Part shown: positions 49,131 to 61,870 of the stretch, in pieces
How the letters are laid out: every line of letters begins with the position of its first letter
Position numbering within the stretch: the stretch's first letter is position 1
Assembly: GCF_905220365.1 (NCBI RefSeq)
Contig: NC_061130.1
Span: 6,083,501 to 6,147,500, forward strand
DNA from: Vanessa cardui
Lineage: Eukaryota; Arthropoda; Insecta; Lepidoptera; Nymphalidae
Reading direction: 5' to 3'
Length of the DNA: 64,000 nt
The notes under the pieces: generated by a model
What the model saw: only the letters and a program-made list of their open reading frames with translations
Told to the model about the DNA's origin: nothing
Database searches by the model: none
Position numbers and translations under genes: made by a program

Positions 49131-50189
49131 AACACTAACTAACTCAAAAAAATATTTGATTTTATTTTTACGTAAACTAAAAAGGTTATCATTTAAAAAA
49201 AATACGTACCACTTGAAAAATATATACATTTTATCTGGAGTATAATTTTAATTTTACACCTGGTAAATTTAAATAATCCAATTTGTCAAATTAAATTATA
49301 AGCTAATGGAATATTTATTCAATTAACCTTTTTTAATATCGAGGTATCGGTTAACATGATAGATTAATAGAACACAAACTAAATTATATGTGTTTTTTTT
49401 ATTCGTTCATGGAATGTTGACTTTGTAATTATTATTATAGTTTGTTATTAAGAAATAAAATAATAAAGAGAATATATTATAAAAATAGTTTATTTTTTTT
49501 AAATAACGTCTCGCATGAGCAACAGAATTAACTTAACGGGAAAAAAGATTGCAATGAATTTTATTCTATTTAATGTGTTTTAATATGCAGCTTAGATACT
49601 GAATTCTTTAAAATTATTGTTTAGCGAGTGTTTAGTTGAACATTGTTTTATCTCTTTCTTGGAATGATTGGAGAGGAATGATACAACATTGTTGATGATC
49701 ATTGCCTACACAAAATGCAATCATTGTATGTCTGTACAACGTTATTAACTAGGATTTCTATAAAGAATATTTTTTGTATTTCCCAAGTGTTCACTAAAAA
49801 GTGACGAGGTATAATAATTACTATATTGTCAGAGGAAATGAGGAAACATTTAAATACCAAAATAGTTGTTTTGAAAAATGAGGTTTCGTAATAAGTTTTC
49901 ATAATATAATAACTTATAAATATAATGTGTTGTATTTTATTAATAATGCAAATTATTAGAAGAAATAATTTTATATTTTCTTTCCTAGTTCTTCTCGGTA
50001 GACTTTTCGAAAATTTATGGTCCATTTAAATCAATGCAATAAAGATGGCATGATTGTCTTTTAATCAGTCAACTTGACTAAACAATGTTTTTAATTTTTT
50101 ATTAATATTCATTAAAATAATTAAATTACTATTTATTTATAACAAAACATACTCGTAACTTAGCTCAATTGAGTTTAAAAGTGAAGCAG
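49131..50189. other. Non-coding stretch
   Basis: No exon recognised. A scrap like the LINE 3' UTR (gttcttctcggtagac) occurs at about 49988. Confidence 0.4.
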
Positions 50190-50400
50190 AATTTGTATAT
50201 TTTTCGATATCACATTGGAAACTTCTTAAATCATCAGTGTTTCTTTACTATATTGTCTATGTATTATATACAAAACCCTTCCTCTCGAATAAGTCTATGT
50301 ATTGAAAAGAACCGCTTTAAAATCCGTTGCATAATTTTAAAGATCTAAGCATACATAGGGACAGACAGCTGTAAGCGACGTTTTATACTATGTAATGATG
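50190..50400 (+). repeat. Dispersed repeat, diverged copy
   Basis: Shares several phrases in order with 35088-35340 (atcagtgt, tttactatattg, aaaatccgttgc, gggacag, gttttatactatgta). It ends in a GATGAT run. Confidence 0.55.
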
Positions 50401-50634
50401 ATGATAAGGAAGATGATGATGATAAGCTTTTTAATAAATCATTATAATAATAATAATAATAATATTTTATTTCGACCATCCAAGGATCATAACATTTACA
50501 TTTATACAATTACATATTATCTACTTATGAAAAGATATTAGTATACAAAATATTTATTTTAAAACTACGTTAGTAACAATAATAAAAAAAAATATACAAT
50601 AGTTAAAATTTATTTAAATACTTACTCTATTTAT

Positions 50635-53436
50635 TTATTTAAGACAGGAACGATTTGCCAGCACATGAACCATTCCACAATGATTCAAATACCGGCAATC
50701 ACACCTGTCACTAAATGTTTTCAGGGTGCTGCTGGGACTAGCACGAATCCTACGCAACAAGGATGTACACCGTTTTCTTAACGTAGTGTAAAAACAATCT
50801 ACTCGTGCTTCGGCAAACATACCGGATGCACTGCAGTATCGCGGTAGACCCATCAGCAACCTAAACGCATTATTATATTGTACCCGTAGGGCATTGAACT
50901 GTTTTTGCGTGTAGTCGACCCACAGGTTGCTCGTGTAAAATGAGGTACAGTAAGCTCTGAAAAGAGTGACTTTAACATCTATGGAACAACGAGCAAACCT
51001 GCGTACAAGCATATTAGCTCTAACAGACAACGCCCTGCGCTCCCTTTCCATGTCTGCATTATCTGTCAGGTCAGAACAAACCACATGTCCGAGGTACTTA
51101 AACTGCTCCACCCTTTTCAATGGAGTCCCATATAGCTTAACAGGAGGAACTGCATAAGACAGTGGCTTATTACTGGCCGGAAACACCATGAATTCGCTTT
51201 TCTTTACATTATATGTCAAGCCATTCAAACTAGCATAATTTTCACAGATCTTAAGCAATTTATTAAGACCAGAGACAGACGCACTCAGCAGCACCATGTC
51301 ATCTGCATAACTGATATTATTAAAACATATGCCGTCGATATAACATCCGACATGTGTGCTACTGAGCTCCTCAATCAGAGCGTTTATGTAGAGGTTGAAG
51401 AGCTTAGGTGATGTAAGCCCCCCCTGCCTTACGCCACACTCTAGCCTATATGGTTTCGAGAGGCTTTCAGACCATCGTACTACATTGACCTGGTTAAGAT
51501 ACCAAAATTTAAATAAATTACTGATTTCAAGAGGTATCCCCGTGTGTTGTAACTTTTTCCATAAAATATCATAATTTACCAGATCAAAAGCCTTAGATAG
51601 ATCTAAGAAACATGCAAAAACTGGTGTGGATCTCTCTGTGTAGTACCTGACAGTTTGCTTCAAACACAATATAGCTGATTCTGTGGATAAGCCAGGCCTG
51701 AAACCAAACTGATTATCATGCAGATTTAAGTATTTGTCGAGTTGTGTATCAAGCAAACCATCAAGCACTTTAGCTGCAACAGTAGCGAGAGAAATCGGCC
51801 TGTAGTTGGATTTATCACTAATGTTACCGGTTTTGTTTTTCACGATTGGTACCACCACGGTCTTCATAAGTGCCTCGGGTAAATATGCATGTTTGATACA
51901 AAGATTGTATAAAGTCGCTAAAACTCTCGAAAGATGAGGCCCTGCATGTTTTAGATGTTCAATACTCAACCCGTCGTGCCCAGGAGATTTTCCGCGCGAC
52001 ATAGAGTTAATTATCTTGTAAACATCATCGGGTGTAAAACGAACTTCTGTCCCTGGACAACGTGTCGACGAAAAATGACCCTGTTGTGATGGCCCCAATG
52101 GCGATGTTACTGTAAAATGATCCCTAAACAGATCGGCTATAAGACTGTGTTCACTAATACCATCGACGCTCACTGGAAGGCCAGGCCGACCATTATTTAT
52201 TTTGTTTGTGGCCTTCCAAAAATTATTGAAGTCATGCTTTGAGTGATGTGAAGCAAGGATGTCCATTTTTATTTGCTCACTATGATTTTGGCACCACTTT
52301 AACCTTGACTTAAAGATACTTCGGGTTTCTTTCATTTTATTATACACGTGACCTTCTACAGGCTTACCATACCAGCTCCACATCAAAAAAGCAGATCTGG
52401 CCTCCCTATGAGCATCGCGTACATACCTGTTCCACCCAACTACAGGCCGCCTTTCAACAGCTCCCTTTACACTGCACGATTCACTTGCCGCCATCGACAG
52501 TATATTAATGACATCACTATACAGGTTATCAATTAAGATTTTGTGATTCGTATTTTTACATATGTAATTACCACAAAAACTGTCATCTGGCAGTTCTAAA
52601 TTACTTAATCGCTCATGACATAACATTGTATACAGTTGTATTTGTTCTGGGTTTTTATTTCCCCATAGTACTGTATTACGAACAGATTTATCGTTATAAT
52701 TTATTTTTGGTGGAATTAACTCTAAATTACATTCGATTATTAAAGGAAAATGGTCAGACCAAAACACATCATACATTATATAAATGTTTACAATAGATGA
52801 TAGGGCGGACTTGGTGACTACACAATGATCCAGCCAACGGTTTGTTCCGTGGGCTTCACTGACAAAAGTGTATGTGCCCGAATTGAGACCCAAAAACTGT
52901 GTATCAACACAGGTCCACTTTAACTCGTCACAAAAACATTTTAGTTCAATATAAAACTGTTCGTTAGGATGCGCGTTAAAGTCCCCGAGTATATAAACGT
53001 ACTCGACATTTTCATTATTAATAATAGCACTTACCGAACTGAGTATATCCGTAAATTCTGGGAGATTTTGAACATTTTCAGTAGGCATATAAACACTGAA
53101 TACCAGCACTGCCCTGTGGTCAATCACTATTTTTATTGCACACAATCGAGGGTTATCACATTGCACTACGAATACACTTGGAAAGACACTTTTCTTCCAA
53201 AGCAGCGCGACACCTCCATACGGTCTGCCACGTAGCACACCCACAGCTGTGTCTACCGCAGAGGTACCAGTACAACTATATTCTTCATTAATGTTACTCA
53301 GGAATGGTATATCGTGCGGTAGTAACCAGGTTTCTTGCAAGGCTATAATATCCGATATCTCACATAGCTGATTTATATCGGCTAACGATCTTTTTACACC
53401 TTTGCAGTTAAAACTAGCTATTTTAATGTTATTCAT
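50635..53436 (-). CDS. CR1-like ORF2: endonuclease-reverse transcriptase
   Basis: A 933-residue protein that nicks target DNA and copies the LINE RNA there. The N-terminus is an APE-type endonuclease: SFNCKGVK near residue 8, LQETWL (catalytic Glu) near 35, GDFNAHP near 150 and SDHFP near 227. The reverse transcriptase follows from about 450 to 760: NYRPISLATVAAKVLDGLLD, FGFRPGLSTES, motif A FLDLSKAFD, motif B RQGGLTSPKLFNLYIN, motif C YADDMVLL. A C-terminal region of about 150 residues follows. There are no stops or frameshifts. The length is typical for CR1. Its ATG overlaps the ORF1 stop by 8 bases (ATGAATAA), which suggests coupled translation. Confidence 0.93.
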   Translation of the reverse strand: MNNIKIASFNCKGVKRSLADINQLCEISDIIALQETWLLPHDIPFLSNINEEYSCTGTSAVDTAVGVLRGRPYGGVALLWKKSVFPSVFVVQCDNPRLCAIKIVIDHRAVLVFSVYMPTENVQNLPEFTDILSSVSAIINNENVEYVYILGDFNAHPNEQFYIELKCFCDELKWTCVDTQFLGLNSGTYTFVSEAHGTNRWLDHCVVTKSALSSIVNIYIMYDVFWSDHFPLIIECNLELIPPKINYNDKSVRNTVLWGNKNPEQIQLYTMLCHERLSNLELPDDSFCGNYICKNTNHKILIDNLYSDVINILSMAASESCSVKGAVERRPVVGWNRYVRDAHREARSAFLMWSWYGKPVEGHVYNKMKETRSIFKSRLKWCQNHSEQIKMDILASHHSKHDFNNFWKATNKINNGRPGLPVSVDGISEHSLIADLFRDHFTVTSPLGPSQQGHFSSTRCPGTEVRFTPDDVYKIINSMSRGKSPGHDGLSIEHLKHAGPHLSRVLATLYNLCIKHAYLPEALMKTVVVPIVKNKTGNISDKSNYRPISLATVAAKVLDGLLDTQLDKYLNLHDNQFGFRPGLSTESAILCLKQTVRYYTERSTPVFACFLDLSKAFDLVNYDILWKKLQHTGIPLEISNLFKFWYLNQVNVVRWSESLSKPYRLECGVRQGGLTSPKLFNLYINALIEELSSTHVGCYIDGICFNNISYADDMVLLSASVSGLNKLLKICENYASLNGLTYNVKKSEFMVFPASNKPLSYAVPPVKLYGTPLKRVEQFKYLGHVVCSDLTDNADMERERRALSVRANMLVRRFARCSIDVKVTLFRAYCTSFYTSNLWVDYTQKQFNALRVQYNNAFRLLMGLPRYCSASGMFAEARVDCFYTTLRKRCTSLLRRIRASPSSTLKTFSDRCDCRYLNHCGMVHVLANRSCLK

Positions 53437-54658
53437 TTACAGTATTGATGGGGTAATTTTCGATCTTATCAGATGCAATATGCGGATTATTTTTATTTTT
53501 AAAATTTATGAATCGCCTAAAAATAACTCCTTGTGGCCATAGTTTATCATCCAAGAATGTACCCAGTTTATGTTCGGAAACAAAGAATTTATAAGCATTG
53601 TAACCCTTTTCCCTTTTAAAAGAGATCTTTTCTAATTCAATAATTTCTTTCGTTTTATTACGTATATAGTCCTCAATGTCCTTCTTTGTCGTGTCTTTGT
53701 GTATTTTTGTTATAAATATGGGTACACTTCGTTCCGCTGCCTTAAAATTACAATCCTTATCATTGGATATGCCTGTCGTGCCTAAATAGCGATATGTATA
53801 TTTGTACTTAGGTTTACGACGCTGTACTGTTTTCCACTCGTTGTCTCTTTTTATTACCTCCGCAAAAGATAATGCACTCTTTGTTTGTTCATTCATCGCC
53901 GCAATCACCTGATCGCACGGAACGGTAAACGGGCGCGTTGTTGCCTCGCCCCCTGCGCCTTCGTCTCGCACTACGGTACGACCTTGACCGAGGATGTCGC
54001 TGTCGCCGACCGTTAAGCGATTCATATTGTCACTTGGTACCTCACTACCCTCTTCTCGATTCCGAAAAAATTGTGGTGATGACGCACAATTCGACTGATT
54101 TTCATTATTTGAAATAAACGTATTATCTAGGTGCGACAAACCGATGGGTCCACTATCACGATATGCTCCTCTTCTCATGTTCACTTTCATTGCAGATAAA
54201 GGCGGAGCAGTCATTTCACGTTTATGACATTCTTTTGTTATGGATTGTAATTGATCTAACGTAACGTATGATGATTTAATTTCTTTTATTTCGGCTTGTA
54301 CGACAGCTAAATCCTTAAGAAGCTTCGATACGTCCAGATGGTCGAAGGTTATTGGAGGCAACTTGTCAAGATCTTTAGCCACAAAAACTGGTAAGACATC
54401 AGGATCAGTGCTTTTGAAAATACTGATGATGTCATATAATATGCGATTTTCCTTTCCCTTACCTTTCCTTCCAGTTTTACGGAATTCATTAGGCAGGGAT
54501 TCCACCAATAAGCTATTTGCTTCTTCAATCTGATTTATTGAGTACGTCGATGCACAGATTTTTACTAGGCTTTCTTCATCAGCAATAGATAGCTTATTCT
54601 GTATATAAGCTAGCAGCTCGGATATAACAATGTTGCACGTATTACATTTTAACTTCAT
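53429..54658 (-). CDS. CR1-like ORF1 protein
   Basis: A 409-residue putative RNA-binding or particle protein of the LINE. It starts MKLKCNTC, a Cys pair as in related ORF1s. Then come SINQIEEANSLLVESLPNEF and a DPDVLPVFVAKDLDKLPPIT stretch, which I recall from Zenon-type ORF1s, and a short helical, possibly coiled-coil segment near 110-140. The middle is low in order and Ser/Asn/Gly-rich; the C-terminus is basic (RRKPKYKYTYRY, then FITKIHKDTTKKDIEDYI, suggestive of an RRM-like fold). The exact role is unproven. Confidence 0.85.
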   Translation of the reverse strand: MKLKCNTCNIVISELLAYIQNKLSIADEESLVKICASTYSINQIEEANSLLVESLPNEFRKTGRKGKGKENRILYDIISIFKSTDPDVLPVFVAKDLDKLPPITFDHLDVSKLLKDLAVVQAEIKEIKSSYVTLDQLQSITKECHKREMTAPPLSAMKVNMRRGAYRDSGPIGLSHLDNTFISNNENQSNCASSPQFFRNREEGSEVPSDNMNRLTVGDSDILGQGRTVVRDEGAGGEATTRPFTVPCDQVIAAMNEQTKSALSFAEVIKRDNEWKTVQRRKPKYKYTYRYLGTTGISNDKDCNFKAAERSVPIFITKIHKDTTKKDIEDYIRNKTKEIIELEKISFKREKGYNAYKFFVSEHKLGTFLDDKLWPQGVIFRRFINFKNKNNPHIASDKIENYPINTVNE

Positions 54659-54752
54659 CTTGTATCAAAAATAAATTGCATCGCACTCGCAAGCAATCGA
54701 CAACACACACATACACGTCCGACGTCCATCGATGCGCTCACGCGACTGAAGT
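54659..54752 (-). promoter_or_regulatory. LINE 5' UTR with internal promoter
   Basis: On the minus strand it begins CTTCAGTCGCGTGAGCGCAT. The TTCAGT resembles an insect initiator, as expected of LINEs that carry their promoter downstream of their own start. It is GC-rich compared with the flanks. Confidence 0.5.
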
Positions 54753-54784
54753 TATGACATTATGACATTATGACATTATGACAT
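54753..54784. repeat. Four 8-bp repeats at LINE 5' end
   Basis: tatgacat repeated four times exactly, directly outside the 5' end of the CR1-like LINE. Confidence 0.9.
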
Positions 54785-56548
54785 TATTCAAAAACAGAAG
54801 CATTTAAATTTTTATATTCAATCGACCAAACATATTTCTCAAAAGTACAACTGAATTTTTAAAATTCTCATAATTTTTTTTCCAAAAAAAATCTCTTATA
54901 TTTTAACAATAAATACTATTTTCTCACTGTTTCTTAATACATTGTTCTTCGGTGCTGTCGTGTGGAACAATAATTACTGATGTGTTTGAAAAAAAAATAT
55001 TTACAACTACGTACGCCGAACATGTCTTGTAATTCTTTTTCAGTTCTTTTTATAATTAACTGTTACAACCCTACATCTCAATGAAATTAAACTAATCGAT
55101 AGCCTTTAAATGCGTGCGGAAGACTTCCCGTCAGCTGATCGCAGTCTTATACCGATACGTTCAGTAGATTTCACATGATTGAAGCACAAAAAAGAAATTA
55201 TTACATGCGTATTGAAGATGTCCGCCTTGCACACAGAAGGCAGGAAACATTTTTGGCCCGCCTTAGAGATAAGACTGACTCGTACAAGGTCAAGATAAGC
55301 GGCATGTTGTTGTCTTATGTCTTCTTCTCTTCTCTTCTCTACCGTTCGCTACAAATGCCAATAACTAATATACCATATTAGATTTATTCTGTATCTTCCT
55401 AATATTATCTTGATAATTGACGTTTTAAAGTTTGCTTGTAAAAACTTACTTTATTTTTTTTATTTTCACTGTGAAGTTTAGTTTAGTTAGTTATTTAGCG
55501 AGAAAGGGGCGACGGGACCAAAATATATTTTTACTAAAGGCTATCGCAATCATTATTCAAAATGCTTATTGCAAATATAATTATGCACTAACATCATCTC
55601 AAAATGTATGTATGTAGGTAGGTATGCTTCGGCACGTATAGATAATAATTATCTAAGCACAAGTACCTACATTCTATGCTGTGTGAAAAACCGATGAATG
55701 TATAAGAATACTGATTGTTTCCAACGGAATTTATGAACATGAATTTGGGTGTCAAGTATTTACGCAGCGCGAGATTCTGTGATAATTATATACAATTATT
55801 TGAGAGAAGAATAATGTTATACACGTTGTCATCAATTTCCCAAGAAATGGTGCTCGAAAATAGGGGACATACGATTATAAATAAGAAGAAAAAAAACCGC
55901 ATCAACGTATTCGTAAAATAAAATCACATAGGGTGGATGGAGAGTCTCATGACAAAATAAACTGATATAACTAATGAAATCTCTTCAGTGCAGAGACTAC
56001 CCGAAGATTACCGGGAGAAACGATATTTTGCCGACAAATCCAAACGCTTGAGTTTCATAAATATTATGTAAAGGTGAAGTAATTACAAGCACGAGACGTA
56101 CTCGCATGTGTGTGCATTAGCAATATATTGCACTAGCGACCCGCCCCGGCTTGAAGAGCAATTACCGCTATTAATGAGTTTTTTTTAATATATTTACTAC
56201 TATGAAAATGTTTTAAGATATTCACCTCTTAGAAGAGCTATGTACTTATCATTCGATACTATTCTATTGCTAATAGTTCCACTTATTACTGTTGTTTGGC
56301 GATTTGAAGGGTAAGTAAGCTATTGTTATTGTAGGCACAAGGATGAAGCTTTTTAAATCCCAAAGTTGGTGGCGCCTGTGTAAATTATGTCTAATATTTC
56401 GTACAGTGCTAATGTATCAAAGAAGTGGTCAGGTTAAGGACAAATAAGCAACCTGATAGCTACTCTATCATTCAGCCAATTTGTTAAGCATCAAGCAAAA
56501 GTGATTATGCGTGGAAATGGAAACAAACATATATAATCGTAATTAACT
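54785..56548. other. Non-coding stretch
   Basis: No supported gene. The small frame at 55175-55381 has mixed, coding-like content in its first 45 codons (QKRNYYMRIEDVRLAHRRQE) but no recognisable family. A scrap of the ctagctaccc repeat (agcgacccgccccggctt) is at about 56144. Confidence 0.4.
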
Positions 56549-56722
56549 AACATGACTTCGAGTTATTAAATGTTGAAAAAGAGTAACTTGTGAGTTTCCT
56601 GCCTGTTCTTCTCGGAAGAATCTACTTTCCGAACCATCTGTAGCTTCACTTAATATAGTTGTTAAATGACGATTCAAAAGTGCTCGTAAAAGCCTACCTG
56701 AATAAAGAATATATTGATTTAA
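56549..56722 (+). repeat. LINE 3' UTR copy
   Basis: Third copy of the 3' UTR of the LINE at 115-2060: taaatgttgaaaaagagtaa, ttcttctcggaagaatctac, gacgattcaaaagtgctcgt, ending cctgaataaag and ttgattt. Confidence 0.88.
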
Positions 56723-59700
56723 TTTGAAACATCCACATAAAAAATTACGGTAATTCTAATGATAGTAAAAAAACATTCGAGGCACGTCTATGGGCACATG
56801 ATTACTTTTTAGCGAAATAAAAAGCATTAAGTTATTGTGTCGTTCGCAGATTCGGCTTTCACAGTTAGTTAATAAATAGGTACATTTCACCGCAACTTTT
56901 AATGTCATTTTAAATGAAAGTGATAGAAATAAACCTTTTTAATCTTCGTATTAAATGGTGTATTTTGAAATTTTTTTCTTCTAATATATAATATTAAAGT
57001 GTCATTTGCGTGTAACAAAAGCATTTGAAATTATGTTTCAAGAACTAATCTAGGTATAGTTGACGTATACTTTTTTTTACAGTAATATATTTGAAAGGAG
57101 CAGTAATTTTATTATGACAACTACTAGATTATTGTAATCAAATTAGGTAAAATAGAATCACGACGAATTTTAATTCCTTGAGTTAAATGACAGACGATTA
57201 ACTTAAGATATCTAGTACATTTGAACGTTTTTTAATGAAGCGACTTTGAATATAATTGCTTTGATATTTCATATAAATGCTTTTTTATTATGTTAATTAT
57301 ATTTAAAAACAATCTTAATTTTAATTATTGTAGAATTGATGACGTCATTTTTTTTATTTCGGGAATGTAGGAACTTTGGTGATCGGATGTCTCTGATATT
57401 ACGAAACTAATTTACATCCTGAAAAAATAATGGATATGAAATAAAACTTTGATATTTTGCAACATCAAACCAAGAAATGAAGGCCGATGCAGCCAGAAAC
57501 TATCAATGAAGATGTGACCACAGAAATGTGAGCAACATTAAGTACTGCACGAACAGTTTGTACACTACGACAAACAAGCTTTGAGACTCGCTGAGCAAAT
57601 ATTAATGTTTTCACAACTCGTTACAAAGATAATGCTCATCAAATACATTTAAATATTCTTTCCTTGACTTATCAAGTATAGGCCTGAATGAAAATCGAAA
57701 TATATTTATGTATTAAACTTAAAATTAATTTAAGATAAAAATATAAATTCAGAATCAAAGCTGTTGAATTAGTGTTGGGCCACTATGGTGGTGGAGGAAA
57801 AGCGAATACATTTCGCCGAGATGCCACTGTTGAGATGAATGTGTGGAGTGCAGATGAATGTACGTAGTAGTCTGTACGTAGAAGAAGTTAGATAATCTGA
57901 AACCAAATGTTGAAACAAATCAAATTCTTGGATTGGATTATTAAAGTGATTAATGTTATTTTAAATTAAAATAAGCATTATGTGTATATTACTTACATTC
58001 TTAGAAAAATAATTAAAGTAATTTACCCTCAGCGTTGATTGTCAAAGGTATGATTATCGTTCGTAATTCATATTTATATTGAACAAGCGAATATTATAAG
58101 TAAGTATGTACCAAGCATTACAGAGTTCCGAGTACTAAAGATAAGCTATCGTCATAATTCTTGGGTAAAAGTTACCTAGTTGTTTAAGCTACTCTTGAAT
58201 ATTAAATATTTGCTCAATGCAGATCTCTTATTGAGGACTACCTTTGCACGCTTTCATTTTATTATTTATTTAGGTTCATAGCTTTATGCAACTAATGAGA
58301 TTAAAAACAACAAATATCGATGTTCGATATTTATAAACAATTGCGAAAATATTAAGGTAATACAGCTTTAACAAAAATTCATTAAAATCAGTTTTTGCGT
58401 GATTTTCAAACAAACAAACAATATCCATTTTTATAATAATATATGTTTCTATAACGGCGATCAAATGATGGCAAGTACTTTCTCCTATGACACTGGTACA
58501 CTGAGCATTATAAATCACTTTTTAAATCACCGATCCCCGTCATTTACACTGGCTCACATTCACTGGTATACTTTTTTATTAAAAATATGAATAAGTTATT
58601 ATTATATTCATAATCATTTTTGAATATCGTTGCGTTTTATTTAATACCGTATAATAATAATTATTATTATTACAAGGCTAATATTTTTTGCGTTTGTTTT
58701 CAATGCTGAGAATAACTTTGAGCGGCCTATGTGGGAAAATTTGTATATCCTGCTACTAGTCATGAAACCAAAAATAAAATTAATATAACATATAACATAT
58801 TTAAGATGTTAATTAAACTTCAAAGTGATTATAAGTTTTGTGCTTAATCATTGTGACGTGTTTATAGGTAAAAAATATTGAGTTAAAAATAATAGTATTC
58901 TAGAACTATTATATGATGTATAAAAATAAATTAAAATTGAACAAAAACATATGTTATAGCTGTAATGTATTTTTTTAATATATATACAACATTAAATGTT
59001 TGAGTAAAACAGACTTACATGCAGTGACGGCACACGACATGTTACTCTATGACGCGAAATTATAAAATAAGACATGAAGCGAGTTTGGATAGCAGAGGAG
59101 GATAAAAGTGCCCAATATCTTATAACCCATCCCTGAAACTGAAGTGAAGATAGATGACAACCAGATGTAACAATAAAATGTAATATAGGTAAAAGATATC
59201 CTAACTAATATCATGAATGCGAAAGTGAATTTATTTGTTACGCTTTCACTTCGTAACAACTCAACCGATCATCGTGCAATTTTGTATGCACGTTGGGAGA
59301 GGTATAGCAAAGGACTTGGATCCCTAAGCAATTTGCAAACTACACCCCCCCCCCCCTTTGGTCTGTGAAGTATTGTGGTAACTAGTTTTTTATACTTATC
59401 TGTATTCCATAGATCTTCATCATCGTCATCTTTTATTGACGTCAAAATAAGGATTATATTTAAGATTTAAATGTGTTTTTTTATCGAATACAAGACAACC
59501 ATAAGAGAATTACATATATTAATTAATATCCACAAAAATAAATTTGACTGTTTTGTATATTCAAATTAATAATTTTATTAATTGAACTCATTTTAAAAGT
59601 TGCATGCATTTTTAATATTTATTTTTTTGTTTTTCTGACTGTGATTTTTTGTTATTATATTTCTAATATCAGTTATCTTATCAGCCTTACCATCACAGAT

Positions 59701-61786
59701 CACATCTCAACGACAAACTGGATTTACAACTTTCGAGGAAATTATTGTGGTTAATCATAATAAAATAGCATAAAGTATAAAGTACATTATAATATAAGCC
59801 AAACGCCACGTTTATATAAATTGCAAACGAAACAATGTTCTAAGTTAGTGAAATATTTTCAGAGACCAAAAGAGCAATATTTTTTTCCGTTTCAAAACAA
59901 AGAATCAACAACTTTATCATTATCAGTCATTTGTTTTACATACATTTTATTGTACGTACGGTTTTTCAAATCATACACAAGCTTCTTGTAATAGCGAATA
60001 TTGTAAAGTGTAAATTGACTCAAAAATAAACTTTATATTGTGATAATAAAATAAAATATAAACAAATATCAAAACTACTTAGAACTCTATAATGTCGTGA
60101 AACTGTACAAACCATTTTTAGATTCCTAACCGTTACAGGGTCACTTGAGGTTTTGTGATCTTCAGGTCTATTCTGTTAATATAAATTCGAAACCTTTGAA
60201 CTAATTTTGGTCGTATTCGTTTTTGTAAATAATATCTATGGACACATACAATAATAAAGACAAGAGAACCCTGCAATGTAATTTAACTACCCCGTGGGCG
60301 GTGAAAGAAAACTATGTGAAAAATTTTGTTCATTCCATTTTGCATCCATCTGGCAAGATTATTGCGGATTCTTCTTTACGTTAATTGCCAGTTGTCAGAA
60401 ATTAACAAATGACTTTATAGTTACCAAGGTTTTTTTGTTGACACAGAATGTGGAATTGTCATTTGGAGTTGCATTCACTTTCATTCAGAGAATTTCTTCC
60501 GAAAGTACTATAAGTACAATACAGTCTAATTAAATTCGAAAACAGACAAAATCAATATTTTCTCATCGATAAAAAGATTTCGAGACTTCGATTGATTTCG
60601 ACATTCTTACTCTATCTTAACAATAAGATACATAGAGTATAACCATTAAATGAACATTTACTTTAACTACCGGACTAAATCTAAATATTATAATAAAAAA
60701 GCCCGCAACGAAACATTTTTTGTACTTGTCGGATCAGTTGAAATAATTATAAAATTTGGACCAACAAATAATACAAATAAACTGATTTTTTAACATACTT
60801 AGAAATTTGACATGACGTGTGTTTGAAGTTCAAAAAAGTTCTTTCGAATGAAAAAAGGCAACTTGACTTTTTAGATATAAAACGAGCCGAAAGCTTTACT
60901 ACCTGGTATATTGTAGGTAATTATGATATGCAAGCTACACACACACTGCGTGCGTTAAGTAATAAAGTTGGAAATGTATGACGTCACTAAAAATTTTAGT
61001 AATAATATTAAAACGTATTAAAAAACAAAACATTTGTTTGAGAAACAATATGAACATCGTTTATTATTATGATATATCTCACAGGAAATATTTTATTATT
61101 TTTTTTTATTTGTAGCTTAGTAATCAACTTTCCTGTTAATTTAATAAAATATACATACATACGTGTCTTGCTTGAAAGGTATATTAATAAAATTAATTCT
61201 CAACATTTTATTGAGTTGTGAATTAGCCGTCAGATATAGCAGTACAAGTCGATATGGAAGATTTTAGGCTCTCGACTTTTCTATAGAAAGCATTTATTTA
61301 CCGCTTACCGTTAAGGCGTTCGTAAAAAAGTTTTGTGACAAAAAACGACTTCAATAGCATACATTAGTATCTTTGGAGAAATCTGCCACTGTCCAATGAC
61401 CTTTACTGATTGTTACTTATCATTTCATAAGTATGTTTCCAGTTAGAATATCGCACACTGAACTCAAATATATGATAAACTTCCAATAAGTATTTTCTAT
61501 TTCTATTATGATATATAAATAAGTGGTAGCTTCAAATCCTCTTTATGACCAAGCTACTTAAACGCAAAACATTTCACATAGACCTCTTTATTGTTGAATA
61601 AATTTTATGACTGACTTTATCTAGGACGGGTGTGCTGTAAAATAGAAACAAAGTCGAATTACAAGAGATTTTAAAAGCATTACAACAATCATTACTGTCG
61701 CACAGTGCCATTGTATAGAAGCTTGCACAAGCGTTTTGTATGCTAAATGCTCGTTTAAGCTATTTAGTATATGTTTAAATATTTGC
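56723..61786. other. Non-coding stretch
   Basis: Five kilobases with no recognisable exon, RNA gene or named repeat. A C homopolymer of about 14 bases is at 59344-59357. Confidence 0.4.
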
Positions 61787-61870
61787 CGCGTTGGTTTAGT
61801 GGCATGCTTACACGGCCACAGTCCCCGAGGATCTAAGTTCAACTCGGGTTTGACTAATAAAAACTGAATT
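61787..61870 (+). repeat. tRNA-like SINE head, decayed
   Basis: gccgcgttggtttagtggca (A-box-like), then cccgaggatctaagttcaac (B-box-like). Spacing fits a tRNA-derived SINE head; no cloverleaf with proper stems was found. Confidence 0.4.

Larger units (their letters stand above)
50448..54752 (-). mobile_element. Complete CR1-like LINE (Zenon type)
   Basis: A full-length-looking non-LTR retrotransposon. In order on the minus strand: a 5' UTR of about 95 bases, ORF1 (54658-53429), ORF2 (53436-50635), a 3' UTR of about 185 bases with AATAAA, and a short (ATT)n tail at 50440-50465. Both ORFs are intact, so the copy may be recent. Zenon is a lepidopteran CR1 group; the assignment is from memory of the QGGLTSP and YADD context. 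Confidence 0.88.

Noticed and set aside
50966..51157. Antisense frames over the LINE (also 52348-52536 and 52969-53235)
   Set aside because: They are shadows of the intact ORF2 on the minus strand.
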